DNA of 14,008 nt from CAZNQW01 sp964575225. GTDB lineage: Bacteria; Chloroflexota; Anaerolineae; JAAYZQ01. Location: positions 1-14,008 of the forward strand of contig CAZNQW010000094.1 in NCBI GenBank assembly GCA_964575225.1, given 5' to 3'. The notes beneath the pieces are model-generated. The model was not told the origin of the DNA and did not search any database. It worked only from the letters and a program-made list of their open reading frames with translations. Positions within the stretch are counted from its first letter, which is position 1. Each line of letters begins with the position of its first letter. The position numbers and the translations under genes were made by a program. Shown in pieces: positions 1-6,434 of the stretch.

Positions 1-21
1 CAGGCTCGCGCCGACAGTCAT
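1..21 (-). CDS. Start of an unidentified leftward gene (partial, cut by window edge)
   Basis: An ATG at 21..19 on the minus strand opens a frame reading M-T-V-G-A-S-L to the window edge. A strong Shine-Dalgarno GGAGG lies at 32..28, six bases before the ATG. It is 71 bases downstream of the glpK stop on the same strand, so it may be the next gene of that operon. Seven codons are too few to name a product. The call rests only on the ribosome binding site and spacing. Confidence 0.5.
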
Positions 22-80
22 TTCCGTCCTCCGTGGGGCCCGGCAGGGCATGGATACTTTCGATGGCATGACTGCCTTGG

Positions 81-101
81 ATCGTCTGGCGGTCAGACGA
101 T
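81..101 (-). other. Hairpin spanning the glpK stop codon
   Basis: ATCGTCTG at 81-88 and CAGACGAT at 94-101 form a perfect 8-bp stem with a 5-base loop. On the minus strand the glpK stop TGA lies inside the stem. No T-run follows, so this is not a textbook intrinsic terminator. It could slow ribosomes or exonucleases at the end of glpK, or be chance. Confidence 0.4.
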
Positions 102-1586
102 CCAGCCGCGGGCCCGTTCCACCGCGCGCTTCCAATCGCCGTACAGCCGGTCGCGCTCCTCGGGTGGCAACGCGGGCGCAAAGTGGGCATCAACCGCCCA
201 CTGGCGGGCTACCTCTTCCGGGCTCGACCAGTAGCCGACGGCGAGCCCGGCCAAATAGGCCGCGCCCAGGGCCGTGGTCTCGGTGACCGCCGGCCGCTGC
301 ACCGGCACACCCAACAGATCGGCCTGCATCTGCATCAGCAGGCCGTTGGCTGCCGCGCCCCCGTCGGCCCGCAGTGCCTGCAACCGGATGCCCGAATCCT
401 GAGCCATGGCCTCCAGCACGTCGCGGCTCTGGTAGCAGATCGATTCCAGCGCCGCCCGGGCCAGGTGCCTCCGGTCGGTGCCCCGGGTGATGCCCACCAT
501 CGTGCCGCGGGCATACGAATCCCAGTAGGGGGCGCCCAGCCCGACAAAGGCCGGCACAAAATAGAGGCCGCCGGTGTCGTCCACCTGGCGGGCCAGAGCC
601 TCGGTGTCTCCGGCGCGTTCGATGATGCCCAGGCCGTCGCGCAGCCACTGGACCACGGCGCCGCCGATGAACACGCTCCCTTCCAGGGCATAGACCACCT
701 TTCCCTCGGCGCCCAACTGCCAGGCGATGGTCGTCAGCAGGCCGTGGTGGGACGACACCGCCTCTTCTCCGGTGTTGAGCAACAGGAAACAGCCGGTGCC
801 GTAGGTGTTTTTGGCCTGCCCAGGTTCGAAACAGGCCTGCCCAAACAGGGCCGCCTGCTGATCCCCTGCCGCCCCGGCAAGGGGCACATCGGCCAGCGGC
901 CCGCCCACGGCCCGACCATAGACCGCCGAAGAAGGCCGGACCTGGGGCAACAGGGCCCGCGGGATCTGGAGCCGCCCCAGGATCTCGTCGTCCCAGTCCA
1001 GGGTGTGGATGTTGAACAGCATCGTCCGCGAGGCGTTGGTGACGTCGGTCACGTGCAACTGCCCGCCGCTGAGCCGCCAGATCAGGAAACTGTCGATGGT
1101 GCCAAAAAGGGCCCGGCCCGCCTCTGCTTTGGCGCGCAGTCCGGGGACGTTTTCCAGGAGCCAGGCCAGCTTGGTCCCCGAGAAATAGGCGTCGATCACC
1201 AGCCCCGTCTTGGCCTGGATCGCCTCGGCCCAGCCCTCGCGGCGGAGTCGGTCGCACAGGGGGGCGGTGCGCCGGCACTGCCAGACGATGGCCGGGTATA
1301 GGGGTTCGCCGCTGTCCCGATCCCAGACCACAGTGGTCTCCCGCTGATTGGTGATGCCCAAAGCCGCCAGTTGCGACGCGTCGATGCCCGCCTCGCCGAG
1401 GACCTTTTCGACGGTGCTCATCTGGCTGGCCCAGATGGCCTCGGGGTCGTGTTCCACCCAGCCGGGCTGGGGATAGATCTGGGGGAATTCCTCCTGGGCG
1501 CCGTGAACGATCTTCCCCGCGTGGTCAAAGAGGATGGCCCGGGAACTGGTGGTTCCCTGGTCCAGGGCAAGGATATAGTCGGTCAT
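93..1586 (-). CDS. glpK: Glycerol kinase
   Basis: This is ATP-dependent glycerol 3-kinase, a cytoplasmic FGGY-family enzyme making sn-glycerol 3-phosphate for lipid synthesis or catabolism. The 497-residue protein is close to the usual length of about 500. Visible signatures are the N-terminal phosphate loop DQGTTSSR (residues 9-16), NQRETT (80-85, glycerol-contacting R82/E83), VWQCRRT (101-107), Y134 in DAYFSGTK, GDQQAALFG (241-249, catalytic D242) and the C-terminal FVPAFVGLGAPYWD region. The segment SSAVYG (219-224) lacks the histidine that HPr phosphorylates in enterococcal and bacillar GlpK, so that PTS control is unlikely. The start is the ATG at 1586, which overlaps the upstream stop as ATGA and has GGAGGAG about 11 bases upstream. 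The frame is open further 5' but that stretch lies inside the NYN gene. No glpF or glpD is visible. Confidence 0.96.
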   Translation of the reverse strand: MTDYILALDQGTTSSRAILFDHAGKIVHGAQEEFPQIYPQPGWVEHDPEAIWASQMSTVEKVLGEAGIDASQLAALGITNQRETTVVWDRDSGEPLYPAIVWQCRRTAPLCDRLRREGWAEAIQAKTGLVIDAYFSGTKLAWLLENVPGLRAKAEAGRALFGTIDSFLIWRLSGGQLHVTDVTNASRTMLFNIHTLDWDDEILGRLQIPRALLPQVRPSSAVYGRAVGGPLADVPLAGAAGDQQAALFGQACFEPGQAKNTYGTGCFLLLNTGEEAVSSHHGLLTTIAWQLGAEGKVVYALEGSVFIGGAVVQWLRDGLGIIERAGDTEALARQVDDTGGLYFVPAFVGLGAPYWDSYARGTMVGITRGTDRRHLARAALESICYQSRDVLEAMAQDSGIRLQALRADGGAAANGLLMQMQADLLGVPVQRPAVTETTALGAAYLAGLAVGYWSSPEEVARQWAVDAHFAPALPPEERDRLYGDWKRAVERARGWIV

Positions 1587-2056
1587 GATTGTCGCTTTCT
1601 CCTCCGTTGGAATTGGCTGAGCCAGAATTCGACTTCGTCGGACGAAGGTTCCCGGTCCTTCCAGTCGGCTTCGCCGCCGGGCGCGGCCTCCAGGGCGGCG
1701 ACCAGGTCGTCGGCGCTCTGCACCCTGGCGCCAAACCGCTGCACGCGGGAGGCCAGCGCCTGGTCGTTGGTAACCACCAGCCATTCCGACGGATTGCGGC
1801 TGGCAGCCACCCGCTTGGCGATGACCTCGTCGGCGCTGCTGCCCGCCGGCGCATAGACCACCTGGATGCGCCCCTTGCGGAGTGTCTGCGCGGGCAAAAA
1901 AGTGATCCCGGGGTCAAAGACCACCACCAGGGAGCTTTTCCTTCGCGCCTGAAAGGGCTGCAAGAGGCGCACCAGCTTTTCCTCGTCGTCAGGATCGGCC
2001 AGCGACAGGCCCGGCAGCCGGCCGATCAGGTTGTGGCCGTCGATCAGGATCGGCAT
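1583..2056 (-). CDS. NYN-domain (YacP-like) RNA-binding/nuclease-fold protein
   Basis: This 157-residue protein matches the YacP/DUF901 branch of the NYN (PIN-like) fold, whose best-known relative is the Bacillus ribonuclease Rae1. The metal-site acidic residues expected of the fold are in place: DGHNL near the N terminus (D6, N9), VVFDPG (D48), SADEVI (D76, E77) and VVTNDQ (D98). An endoribonuclease role is inferred from the family; the substrate is unknown. The C-terminal tail after about residue 130 is basic (QRRRKRQS). GGAGGG lies 9 bases before the ATG. It sits 35 bases after ftcD and its stop overlaps the glpK start, so translation of the two is probably coupled. In many genomes yacP relatives sit with rRNA-processing or tRNA-synthetase genes; here the neighbours are metabolic. 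Confidence 0.85.
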   Translation of the reverse strand: MPILIDGHNLIGRLPGLSLADPDDEEKLVRLLQPFQARRKSSLVVVFDPGITFLPAQTLRKGRIQVVYAPAGSSADEVIAKRVAASRNPSEWLVVTNDQALASRVQRFGARVQSADDLVAALEAAPGGEADWKDREPSSDEVEFWLSQFQRRRKRQS

Positions 2057-2091
2057 GGGCGCTCACCCTCCTCTATCGCGGCCATGAGCCT

Positions 2092-2988
2092 CTAGTCGCC
2101 CTCCGATAGCCGGTTTTCGAGGATCTGGTTGGGCGAGAGCGAGTGGAGCTGTAGGTAATATTGGGCCGCGTCCAGCAGCGCCTGAGCGGGCAGCAATCCG
2201 ACAACCTCGCTGTGGGCGATGGACAGCCCGAAATGCGCCGCCTCGTTTCGGATCATCTCCACCACGCGGTGGAGCGGGGTATACCGGTAGTCGGTCAGGT
2301 TCATGGAGATCTGGGCCCTGCCTTCGACGCGTAGTCCCAGGGCCTTAACATAACGCAGGCCGCCGCCCGAATGCCGGATGGCGGCGGCAATGGCCCGGGC
2401 GGGGGCCACGTCGTCGGTGTTCAAGTAGACGTTAAAGGCCAGCAGCGGGGGCCGGGCGCCGATGGCCGTAGCCCCCGCCGGACCCAGAGCCGACGGGCCA
2501 AAATCGGGCTGCCGGTCGGGGTCGGTCGAGATTGCCTGGCGCAGGCCTTCGTACTCGCCCCGGCGGACGTCGGCCAAGTTGCGCCGTTCGGGTCGCGTGG
2601 CCGCTTCTTCGTACAGATAGACGGGGATATCCAGCTCGCGGCCCACCCGCTCGCCCAACTGCCGGGCCAGCGCCACGCAGTCCTCCATCGTCACGCCGCG
2701 GACCGGGACAAAGGGCACGACGTCGGTGGCCCCCATGCGGGGGTGCTCGCCGCGGTGGTGGTCGAGGTCGATCAGTTGGGCGGCCGTAGCCACGGCCTGG
2801 AAAGCGGCTTGCAGGGTGGCCTGGGGCGGCCCTACTATGGTCACCACCGAGCGGTTGTGGTCGGCGTCCGACTGGACATCCAGAACCTGGACGTCGGGCG
2901 TTTGACTCATCGCTGTTACGATCTGGTCCACCACATCCCGGCGACGCCCCTCGCTAAAGTTGGGCACGCACTCGACGATCGGTTTCAT
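2092..2988 (-). CDS. ftcD: Glutamate formimidoyltransferase (stand-alone)
   Basis: This enzyme transfers the formimino group of N-formimino-L-glutamate to tetrahydrofolate in histidine breakdown; some family members use formyl-glutamate/5-formyl-THF instead. The protein has 298 residues, covering only the formiminotransferase N and C subdomains and not the cyclodeaminase domain of the mammalian fusion. Signatures are VECVPNFSEG at the N terminus (residues 5-14), DADHNRSVVT (41-50), EHPRMGATD (81-89) with H82 at the position of the catalytic histidine of the pig enzyme, and the second-domain segment RVEGRAQISMNLTDY. Its start has an excellent ribosome site (GGAGGAAGG directly before ATG) lying in the 3' end of the DUF523 gene, and the two genes overlap by ATGA. 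No hut genes are visible, so a role in histidine catabolism rests on the family only. Confidence 0.93.
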   Translation of the reverse strand: MKPIVECVPNFSEGRRRDVVDQIVTAMSQTPDVQVLDVQSDADHNRSVVTIVGPPQATLQAAFQAVATAAQLIDLDHHRGEHPRMGATDVVPFVPVRGVTMEDCVALARQLGERVGRELDIPVYLYEEAATRPERRNLADVRRGEYEGLRQAISTDPDRQPDFGPSALGPAGATAIGARPPLLAFNVYLNTDDVAPARAIAAAIRHSGGGLRYVKALGLRVEGRAQISMNLTDYRYTPLHRVVEMIRNEAAHFGLSIAHSEVVGLLPAQALLDAAQYYLQLHSLSPNQILENRLSEGD

Positions 2989-3488
2989 CCTTCCTCCTGG
3001 GGCAGGTCCAACTCAGAGAGCACGCAAAGACCCAGGCGGCGGAGGAGCGCTGTGGTTACCCCATCCCCTTTCACCAGCGTACCCTGGAACCTGCCGTCGT
3101 AGATGGCGCCGGCGCCACAAGAGGGGCTGCGCGATTTGAGGATGGCCAGCCGGATGCCGAGGTCGTGGGCCAGACCCGCGGTCGCCTGGGCCCCGACGAT
3201 AAAGTGGGCCGTGACGTCGGCGCCGTCGCTGCGCAGGACCCGGGTCCGCCGGGCGAGGACGTCGGCGCCGTCCAGGCCGGTCCGTGCCCCCTCGATCTCG
3301 GAGGGGAGGCGGGGGGTCGGCAGCCCGCCCTCGACCTCGGGGCAAAAGGGAACGATCCACCGTGAGGACGCCCAGGCGATCAATTCGGGGACGGGGCAAC
3401 TTTTGCCGTCGTACCGGCAGGGAACGCCCAGGAGACAGGCGCTCACAAGGATGGGTGCATGGGTAGCGTCTGGTGATAGAACGGTCAT
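2985..3488 (-). CDS. DUF523 family protein (TudS-like, putative Fe-S desulfidase)
   Basis: The 167-residue protein carries the DUF523 hallmarks: VSACLLGVPCRYDGKSC (residues 15-31) and LKSRSPSCGAGAIYDG (117-132). Cysteines C18, C24, C31, C49 and C124 are present. Members of this family characterised as TudS bind a 4Fe-4S cluster through conserved cysteines and desulfurate thiouracil, so a similar thio-nucleobase desulfidase or salvage role is plausible but unproven here. The ATG at 3488 has no Shine-Dalgarno sequence. The promoter just upstream puts the predicted transcript start at or within a base or two of this ATG, which supports this start and a leaderless mRNA. About 12 residues precede the usual N terminus of the family, so an alternative GTG at codon 14 cannot be excluded, though it too lacks a ribosome site. 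This is the first gene of the operon. Confidence 0.88.
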   Translation of the reverse strand: MTVLSPDATHAPILVSACLLGVPCRYDGKSCPVPELIAWASSRWIVPFCPEVEGGLPTPRLPSEIEGARTGLDGADVLARRTRVLRSDGADVTAHFIVGAQATAGLAHDLGIRLAILKSRSPSCGAGAIYDGRFQGTLVKGDGVTTALLRRLGLCVLSELDLPQEEG

Positions 3489-3494
3489 GCTGTC

Positions 3495-3523
3495 ATTCTA
3501 TCACCATCGCCGCCGCCTGTCAA
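3495..3523 (-). promoter_or_regulatory. Near-consensus sigma70-type promoter of the DUF523-ftcD-NYN-glpK operon
   Basis: On the minus strand the -35 box is TTGACA (3523..3518, a perfect match), followed by a 17-bp spacer and the -10 box TAGAAT (3500..3495, 5 of 6). The six-base discriminator GACAGC runs directly into the DUF523 ATG at 3488, so the predicted transcript begins at or next to the start codon. A second TTGACA lies 20 bp further upstream (3543..3538) without a partner -10; it may be chance or an operator half-site. Confidence 0.8.
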
Positions 3524-3782
3524 CGCCGGGGATGGTGTGTCAAATTCGATGGGAATCGGGAACCCGGCTGTTTCGCTTCCGCCGCGTCTGACAGTGTGAG
3601 GGGTGGCTTTCACCCATGGTTAGGAGAGATGCCCAATCTCTTTGGGGGCTTGCAGTGAGGCCTGACACCCTCGAACAACTGCACCGAGCGAGCAACGCAC
3701 TGGATTCGGGGGGCGTGGGGGCCTCGGCAGGCCCCTACAAAGGAATCCCACCGACTTGGGCATACCAACGCCGGGCAACGGC
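3524..3782. other. Divergent intergenic region without a gene
   Basis: No credible coding frame lies here. It contains a small inverted repeat, AGAGAT (3625-3630) and ATCTCT (3636-3641), with loop GCCCA, and the palindromic repeat listed separately at 3718-3740. A minus-strand frame that crosses this stretch continues for hundreds of codons antisense to the NuoL-like gene with Gln/Gly/Pro-rich low-complexity content, and is not convincing. Apart from the repeats and the promoters at either end I see nothing assignable. Confidence 0.6.
3718..3740. repeat. Palindromic intergenic repeat, GC-core variant
   Basis: GGGGCCT (3718-3724) and AGGCCCC (3729-3735) form a 7-bp stem around CGGC, followed by TACAA. 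Read on the minus strand this is TTGTAGGGGCC..., sharing the flank style (TGTAGGGGC) of the copy at 13938-13963 but with a different palindromic core. It is probably a member of the same dispersed repeat family. Confidence 0.55.
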
Positions 3783-3810
3783 TTGCTTGCTCCCCCCTTC
3801 CTTTTATGAT
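3783..3810 (+). promoter_or_regulatory. Putative sigma70-type promoter of the antiporter-like/mvaA operon
   Basis: TTGCTT at 3783-3788 and TATGAT at 3805-3810 are separated by 16 bp, giving a predicted start near 3817. It is the only recognisable rightward promoter before the operon. The upstream ATG at 3806 falls inside the -10 box, which rules it out as the start codon of the first gene and leaves a leader of about 105 nt. Confidence 0.6.
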
Positions 3811-3823
3811 AGAATACCGTCTG

Positions 3824-3858
3824 TGCCGCCCTCCTGGCTGGAGCGACCGAGGGCGGCA
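3824..3858 (+). other. 5' leader hairpin
   Basis: TGCCGCCCTC (3824-3833) and GAGGGCGGCA (3849-3858) form a perfect 10-bp GC-rich stem with a 15-base loop. It begins about 7 nt after the predicted transcription start of the NuoL-like operon. No T-run follows, so termination is unlikely; mRNA stabilisation or control of the leader is possible. Confidence 0.6.
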
Positions 3859-3872
3859 ATCCATTGAAAGCC

Positions 3873-3886
3873 CACGCGATCGCGTG
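3873..3886. promoter_or_regulatory. 14-bp perfect palindrome in the operon leader
   Basis: CACGCGATCGCGTG is a perfect 14-bp palindrome 37 bp before the NuoL-like ATG. It could be a dimeric repressor site downstream of the promoter or a small RNA hairpin. Its centre, GCGATCGC, is the octamer known as HIP1 in cyanobacteria, so it may instead be a general genome motif. Confidence 0.4.
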
Positions 3887-3922
3887 CAGTCTGGCGGTTG
3901 CGGGAGCTTTTCGGTTAAAACC

Positions 3923-5659
3923 ATGCCCAATTCGATGCCCGAACTCTTGCGTGCGATTCTCTGGCCCCTGGGTGGGGCGGTGGTCGTGCTGGCGACCGGC
4001 GCCCTTTTGCCCGATCGCATCCGGCGGCTGATCGCAGCCTTGGCGGCCTTTGCCTCCCTGGTCCTTTTGTGGTCTCTGGCCGTGGATGGAGAGCCGGTTC
4101 GGTTCCTGTGGGAGCCCCTTACCCTCTTTCGCGCGGGCCCCACCCTGGGCACGGACGGGCTGGGCCTGATGGCGGGCCTCGTTTTGTCGGGACTGGTGGG
4201 GATCGCCGCCTTGGGCATCCGCGGCGACAAACGGTCCAGAGGCACCTGGCACGGATTCACCCTGGTTCTGTTGGCAGGCGGGTTGATCATGGCCCTGGCG
4301 TCCAACCTCCTGACCCTGGCCCTGGGCAGCGGTTTGGTGGACCTGGCGCTGATCGCCTGGGTCTTGTATTCTCCGGGGGACGACGACCGGGCGGTGTGGC
4401 GCATGTTGGTTCCCGGCGCCCTCTCCAGCGTCCTCTTGTTCTTCAGCGCTCTTCAGATGAGCATCCGGGTGGGAACGACCTCGCTGTTTGCCGCGGGCTT
4501 TCCCCACGAAGTGCTCCTGCTGATCGCCCTTGCGGGATTGTTGCGCCTGTTGGCCTTTCCCCTCCATCCCAGGGGCGTGGGCGCGCCGCGGAATGTCCTC
4601 ACCCAACTGCTTCTGGTGGGACTGGGAATCTTGCTGCTGGCCCGGGTCCAGAGCCTGGCGCCCTTCCTGGTCAACCAGCGCTGGATGTTGACCCTGGCGG
4701 GTGTCGGATTGCTGGCCGGCGGCCTGTTGACCTGGGCAGCCGGGGCGGGCCGGGCGTCCTCCGATCCTCGTTTGTCGCGCATCCCCATCGATCTGTCCGG
4801 ACTGCTGGTGTTTCAGACCGGCGCAGCCCTGGCCTTTTTGTTGCTGGCGGGCGTTTCGGCGCCCTGGCCCCTGGTCGGGCTGTTGCTGACCCTCGGCCTG
4901 CTGGCTGTGTGGTGGGAGTCGGGGATCGAGACCGAACGCATCGCCCGGCCGGACTGGTTTGTGCGCCTGCTGGCCTGGCTGGAGGGGCCCCGGGCTCGGG
5001 TCAAGGCGGCGATCCTGGAGCGGGCTCCGATCTTGGCCAAGGTGCCCTCCTTCTGGCCAATCCGATACAGTGGCGTGATGTTGCCGGCTGTGGGGCTCTT
5101 TTCGCTGGCGGGCGCCCCGTTTACGGTGGGCGGAGTGGGCCGGTGGATGCTCTATGCTGCCCTGCTCCAGGGGAGAGAGGCCGGGCTGCTGATGGTAACC
5201 CTGCTGGCCGATGTCCTGGTGACGGCCGCCGTATGGACGGCGCTGGCCAAGATCCTGACCGCGGAATCCTACTGGCAGCCCCGGCCCAAGGCCTGGTTGC
5301 CCATGGGCCTGCTGGCTCTGGCGATCCTGCTGTTGGGGGTGGCCCCCGGAATTCTGCTTTCCCATGTGGACCTGGATCGACTGACCACGCCCGGCGTCTC
5401 GGTGTGGGGACTGGGGTTCATCCTGGTGCTTCCCTGGCTGGTGGGCGGTTGGGTGGCCCGGGCCACCCGGCAGGTCCAACCCCAGGCCGATCTCGTCCAC
5501 CGCATCGTCCATCTGGACTGGCTGTACGCGGTTCTGGGTTGGGTTGGGAATCGGGTGTCTGGGGCTATCGGCTGGCTGGGCCAGGTGGGAGAAGGGGAGG
5601 GCTGGTTTGGCTGGTCCCTGATCTTTCTGGCCCTGGCCCTGACCCTGTTGGTATTCTGA
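3923..5659 (+). CDS. NuoL/HyfB-like membrane protein with substituted ion-channel residues
   Basis: A very hydrophobic 578-residue protein with many predicted membrane helices, of the proton-conducting transporter family (complex I NuoL/M/N, Mrp and Hyf antiporter-like subunits). Family-like segments are SNLLTLALGSGLVDL (127-141, normally with W-E-L), LLRLLAFPLHPRGVGAP (206-222, the region of K-x-x-x-x-P and the broken helix), LFSLAGAPFTVGGVGRW (392-408) and a C-terminal EGEGWFGW plus last helix as in NuoL/HyfB proteins. The helix-5 glutamate is Gly137, the helix-7 lysine position is Arg208, the helix-8 His/Lys is about Gln228, and the helix-12 charge is Arg407. Start: ATG at 3923. Upstream in-frame codons fall in the promoter or leader; ATG at 3935 is the alternative; the ribosome site is weak. 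The role is inferred as a membrane arm subunit. First gene of the operon. Confidence 0.75.
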   Translation: MPNSMPELLRAILWPLGGAVVVLATGALLPDRIRRLIAALAAFASLVLLWSLAVDGEPVRFLWEPLTLFRAGPTLGTDGLGLMAGLVLSGLVGIAALGIRGDKRSRGTWHGFTLVLLAGGLIMALASNLLTLALGSGLVDLALIAWVLYSPGDDDRAVWRMLVPGALSSVLLFFSALQMSIRVGTTSLFAAGFPHEVLLLIALAGLLRLLAFPLHPRGVGAPRNVLTQLLLVGLGILLLARVQSLAPFLVNQRWMLTLAGVGLLAGGLLTWAAGAGRASSDPRLSRIPIDLSGLLVFQTGAALAFLLLAGVSAPWPLVGLLLTLGLLAVWWESGIETERIARPDWFVRLLAWLEGPRARVKAAILERAPILAKVPSFWPIRYSGVMLPAVGLFSLAGAPFTVGGVGRWMLYAALLQGREAGLLMVTLLADVLVTAAVWTALAKILTAESYWQPRPKAWLPMGLLALAILLLGVAPGILLSHVDLDRLTTPGVSVWGLGFILVLPWLVGGWVARATRQVQPQADLVHRIVHLDWLYAVLGWVGNRVSGAIGWLGQVGEGEGWFGWSLIFLALALTLLVF

Positions 5660-5681
5660 TAGAGGCGGTCTGGATCCGATC

Positions 5682-6434
5682 ATGGAAGCAAACTCCCAAG
5701 TTTTGACCCATCTCACGGGCCTGCCCCTCATCGTAGGGTTCTTTTTGGCCGGGGCCATCGCCTTTCTCACGTCCGATTGGCGGCTGTCGCTGACGGCCTT
5801 GCTGGTCCAATATCTGCTGGTGGGCGCTGCCCTGGCCTCTGCCATCCGCACCGAAGTGGCCATCGTCAAGATCCTGGTGGGCGTGCTGGTGGTGTCCATC
5901 CTCTATATCACGGCGCGGCGCACCCAAGACGCCCAGCGACCCCTTGCTCCGGCCCAGGCCGACGTCCGGGTGCTGGGGATGGAGTTTCGCCTGGGCGCCG
6001 GACCCTTGGGGCTACCGGTGCGTTTTCTGGTCGTGATTTTGGCCGTCCTCGCCATCCTGCGCCTTTTCGAGGGCTATGACCTCCCCTTTATCGATACCGC
6101 TACGGCGTTGGCTGCGGCCTGGTTGGCGCTTTTGGGCCTGATCGGCCTTACCCTCAGCGACCACCCGATGCGAACGGCTACCGCTCTGTTTACCATCCTG
6201 GCCGGCTTTGATCTGGTGTACGCCCAGTTGGAGACCAGCCTGGCGGCCGTTGGATTCTGGGGGGCTTTGCTGATTCTGACGGCCCTGGGGTTTGCCTATC
6301 TGGCCATTGCCCAGGCGCTGGGCGGCCCGCTGGGCGGCTCGCTGCTGCGGCAATGGGTCTCTCCGGCCCAGGAGGACCCTTTGGTCGAGGGTGCGCCTGC
6401 CTCCACGCCTGACGACCTGGAGCGAGGTTCATGA
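5682..6434 (+). CDS. HyfE/NuoK-like small membrane subunit
   Basis: This 250-residue protein has about seven predicted membrane helices and a soluble C-terminal tail (about 222-250, acidic/Pro-rich). Its layout, with the segment TEVAIVKILVGVLVVSILY (58-76) carrying a lysine, K63, in a membrane helix followed by a basic ARR, resembles the HyfE/MnhC/NuoK group of small subunits that partner antiporter-like subunits in hydrogenase-4 and Mrp complexes. The similarity is one of architecture and context rather than a sharp signature, so the family name is tentative. It starts 22 bases after the NuoL-like stop with a weak GGA before the ATG, and its stop overlaps the next gene as ATGA. That overlap fits translational coupling of subunits of one complex. 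Confidence 0.62.
   Translation: MEANSQVLTHLTGLPLIVGFFLAGAIAFLTSDWRLSLTALLVQYLLVGAALASAIRTEVAIVKILVGVLVVSILYITARRTQDAQRPLAPAQADVRVLGMEFRLGAGPLGLPVRFLVVILAVLAILRLFEGYDLPFIDTATALAAAWLALLGLIGLTLSDHPMRTATALFTILAGFDLVYAQLETSLAAVGFWGALLILTALGFAYLAIAQALGGPLGGSLLRQWVSPAQEDPLVEGAPASTPDDLERGS

Noticed and set aside
183..1301. Long plus-strand open frame opposite glpK
   Set aside because: It is the antisense shadow of a strongly recognised glycerol kinase, with no ribosome site or family signature.
3806..3922. N-terminal extension of the NuoL-like protein from the ATG at 3806
   Set aside because: That ATG lies inside the predicted -10 box, and the extension contains the leader hairpin and palindrome; its residues are not membrane-like.
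3620..5899. A 759-codon open frame on the minus strand, antisense to the NuoL-like gene
   Set aside because: It is Gln/Gly/Pro/His-rich, has no domain, and runs exactly opposite a convincing membrane-protein gene; GC-rich DNA commonly gives such antisense frames.
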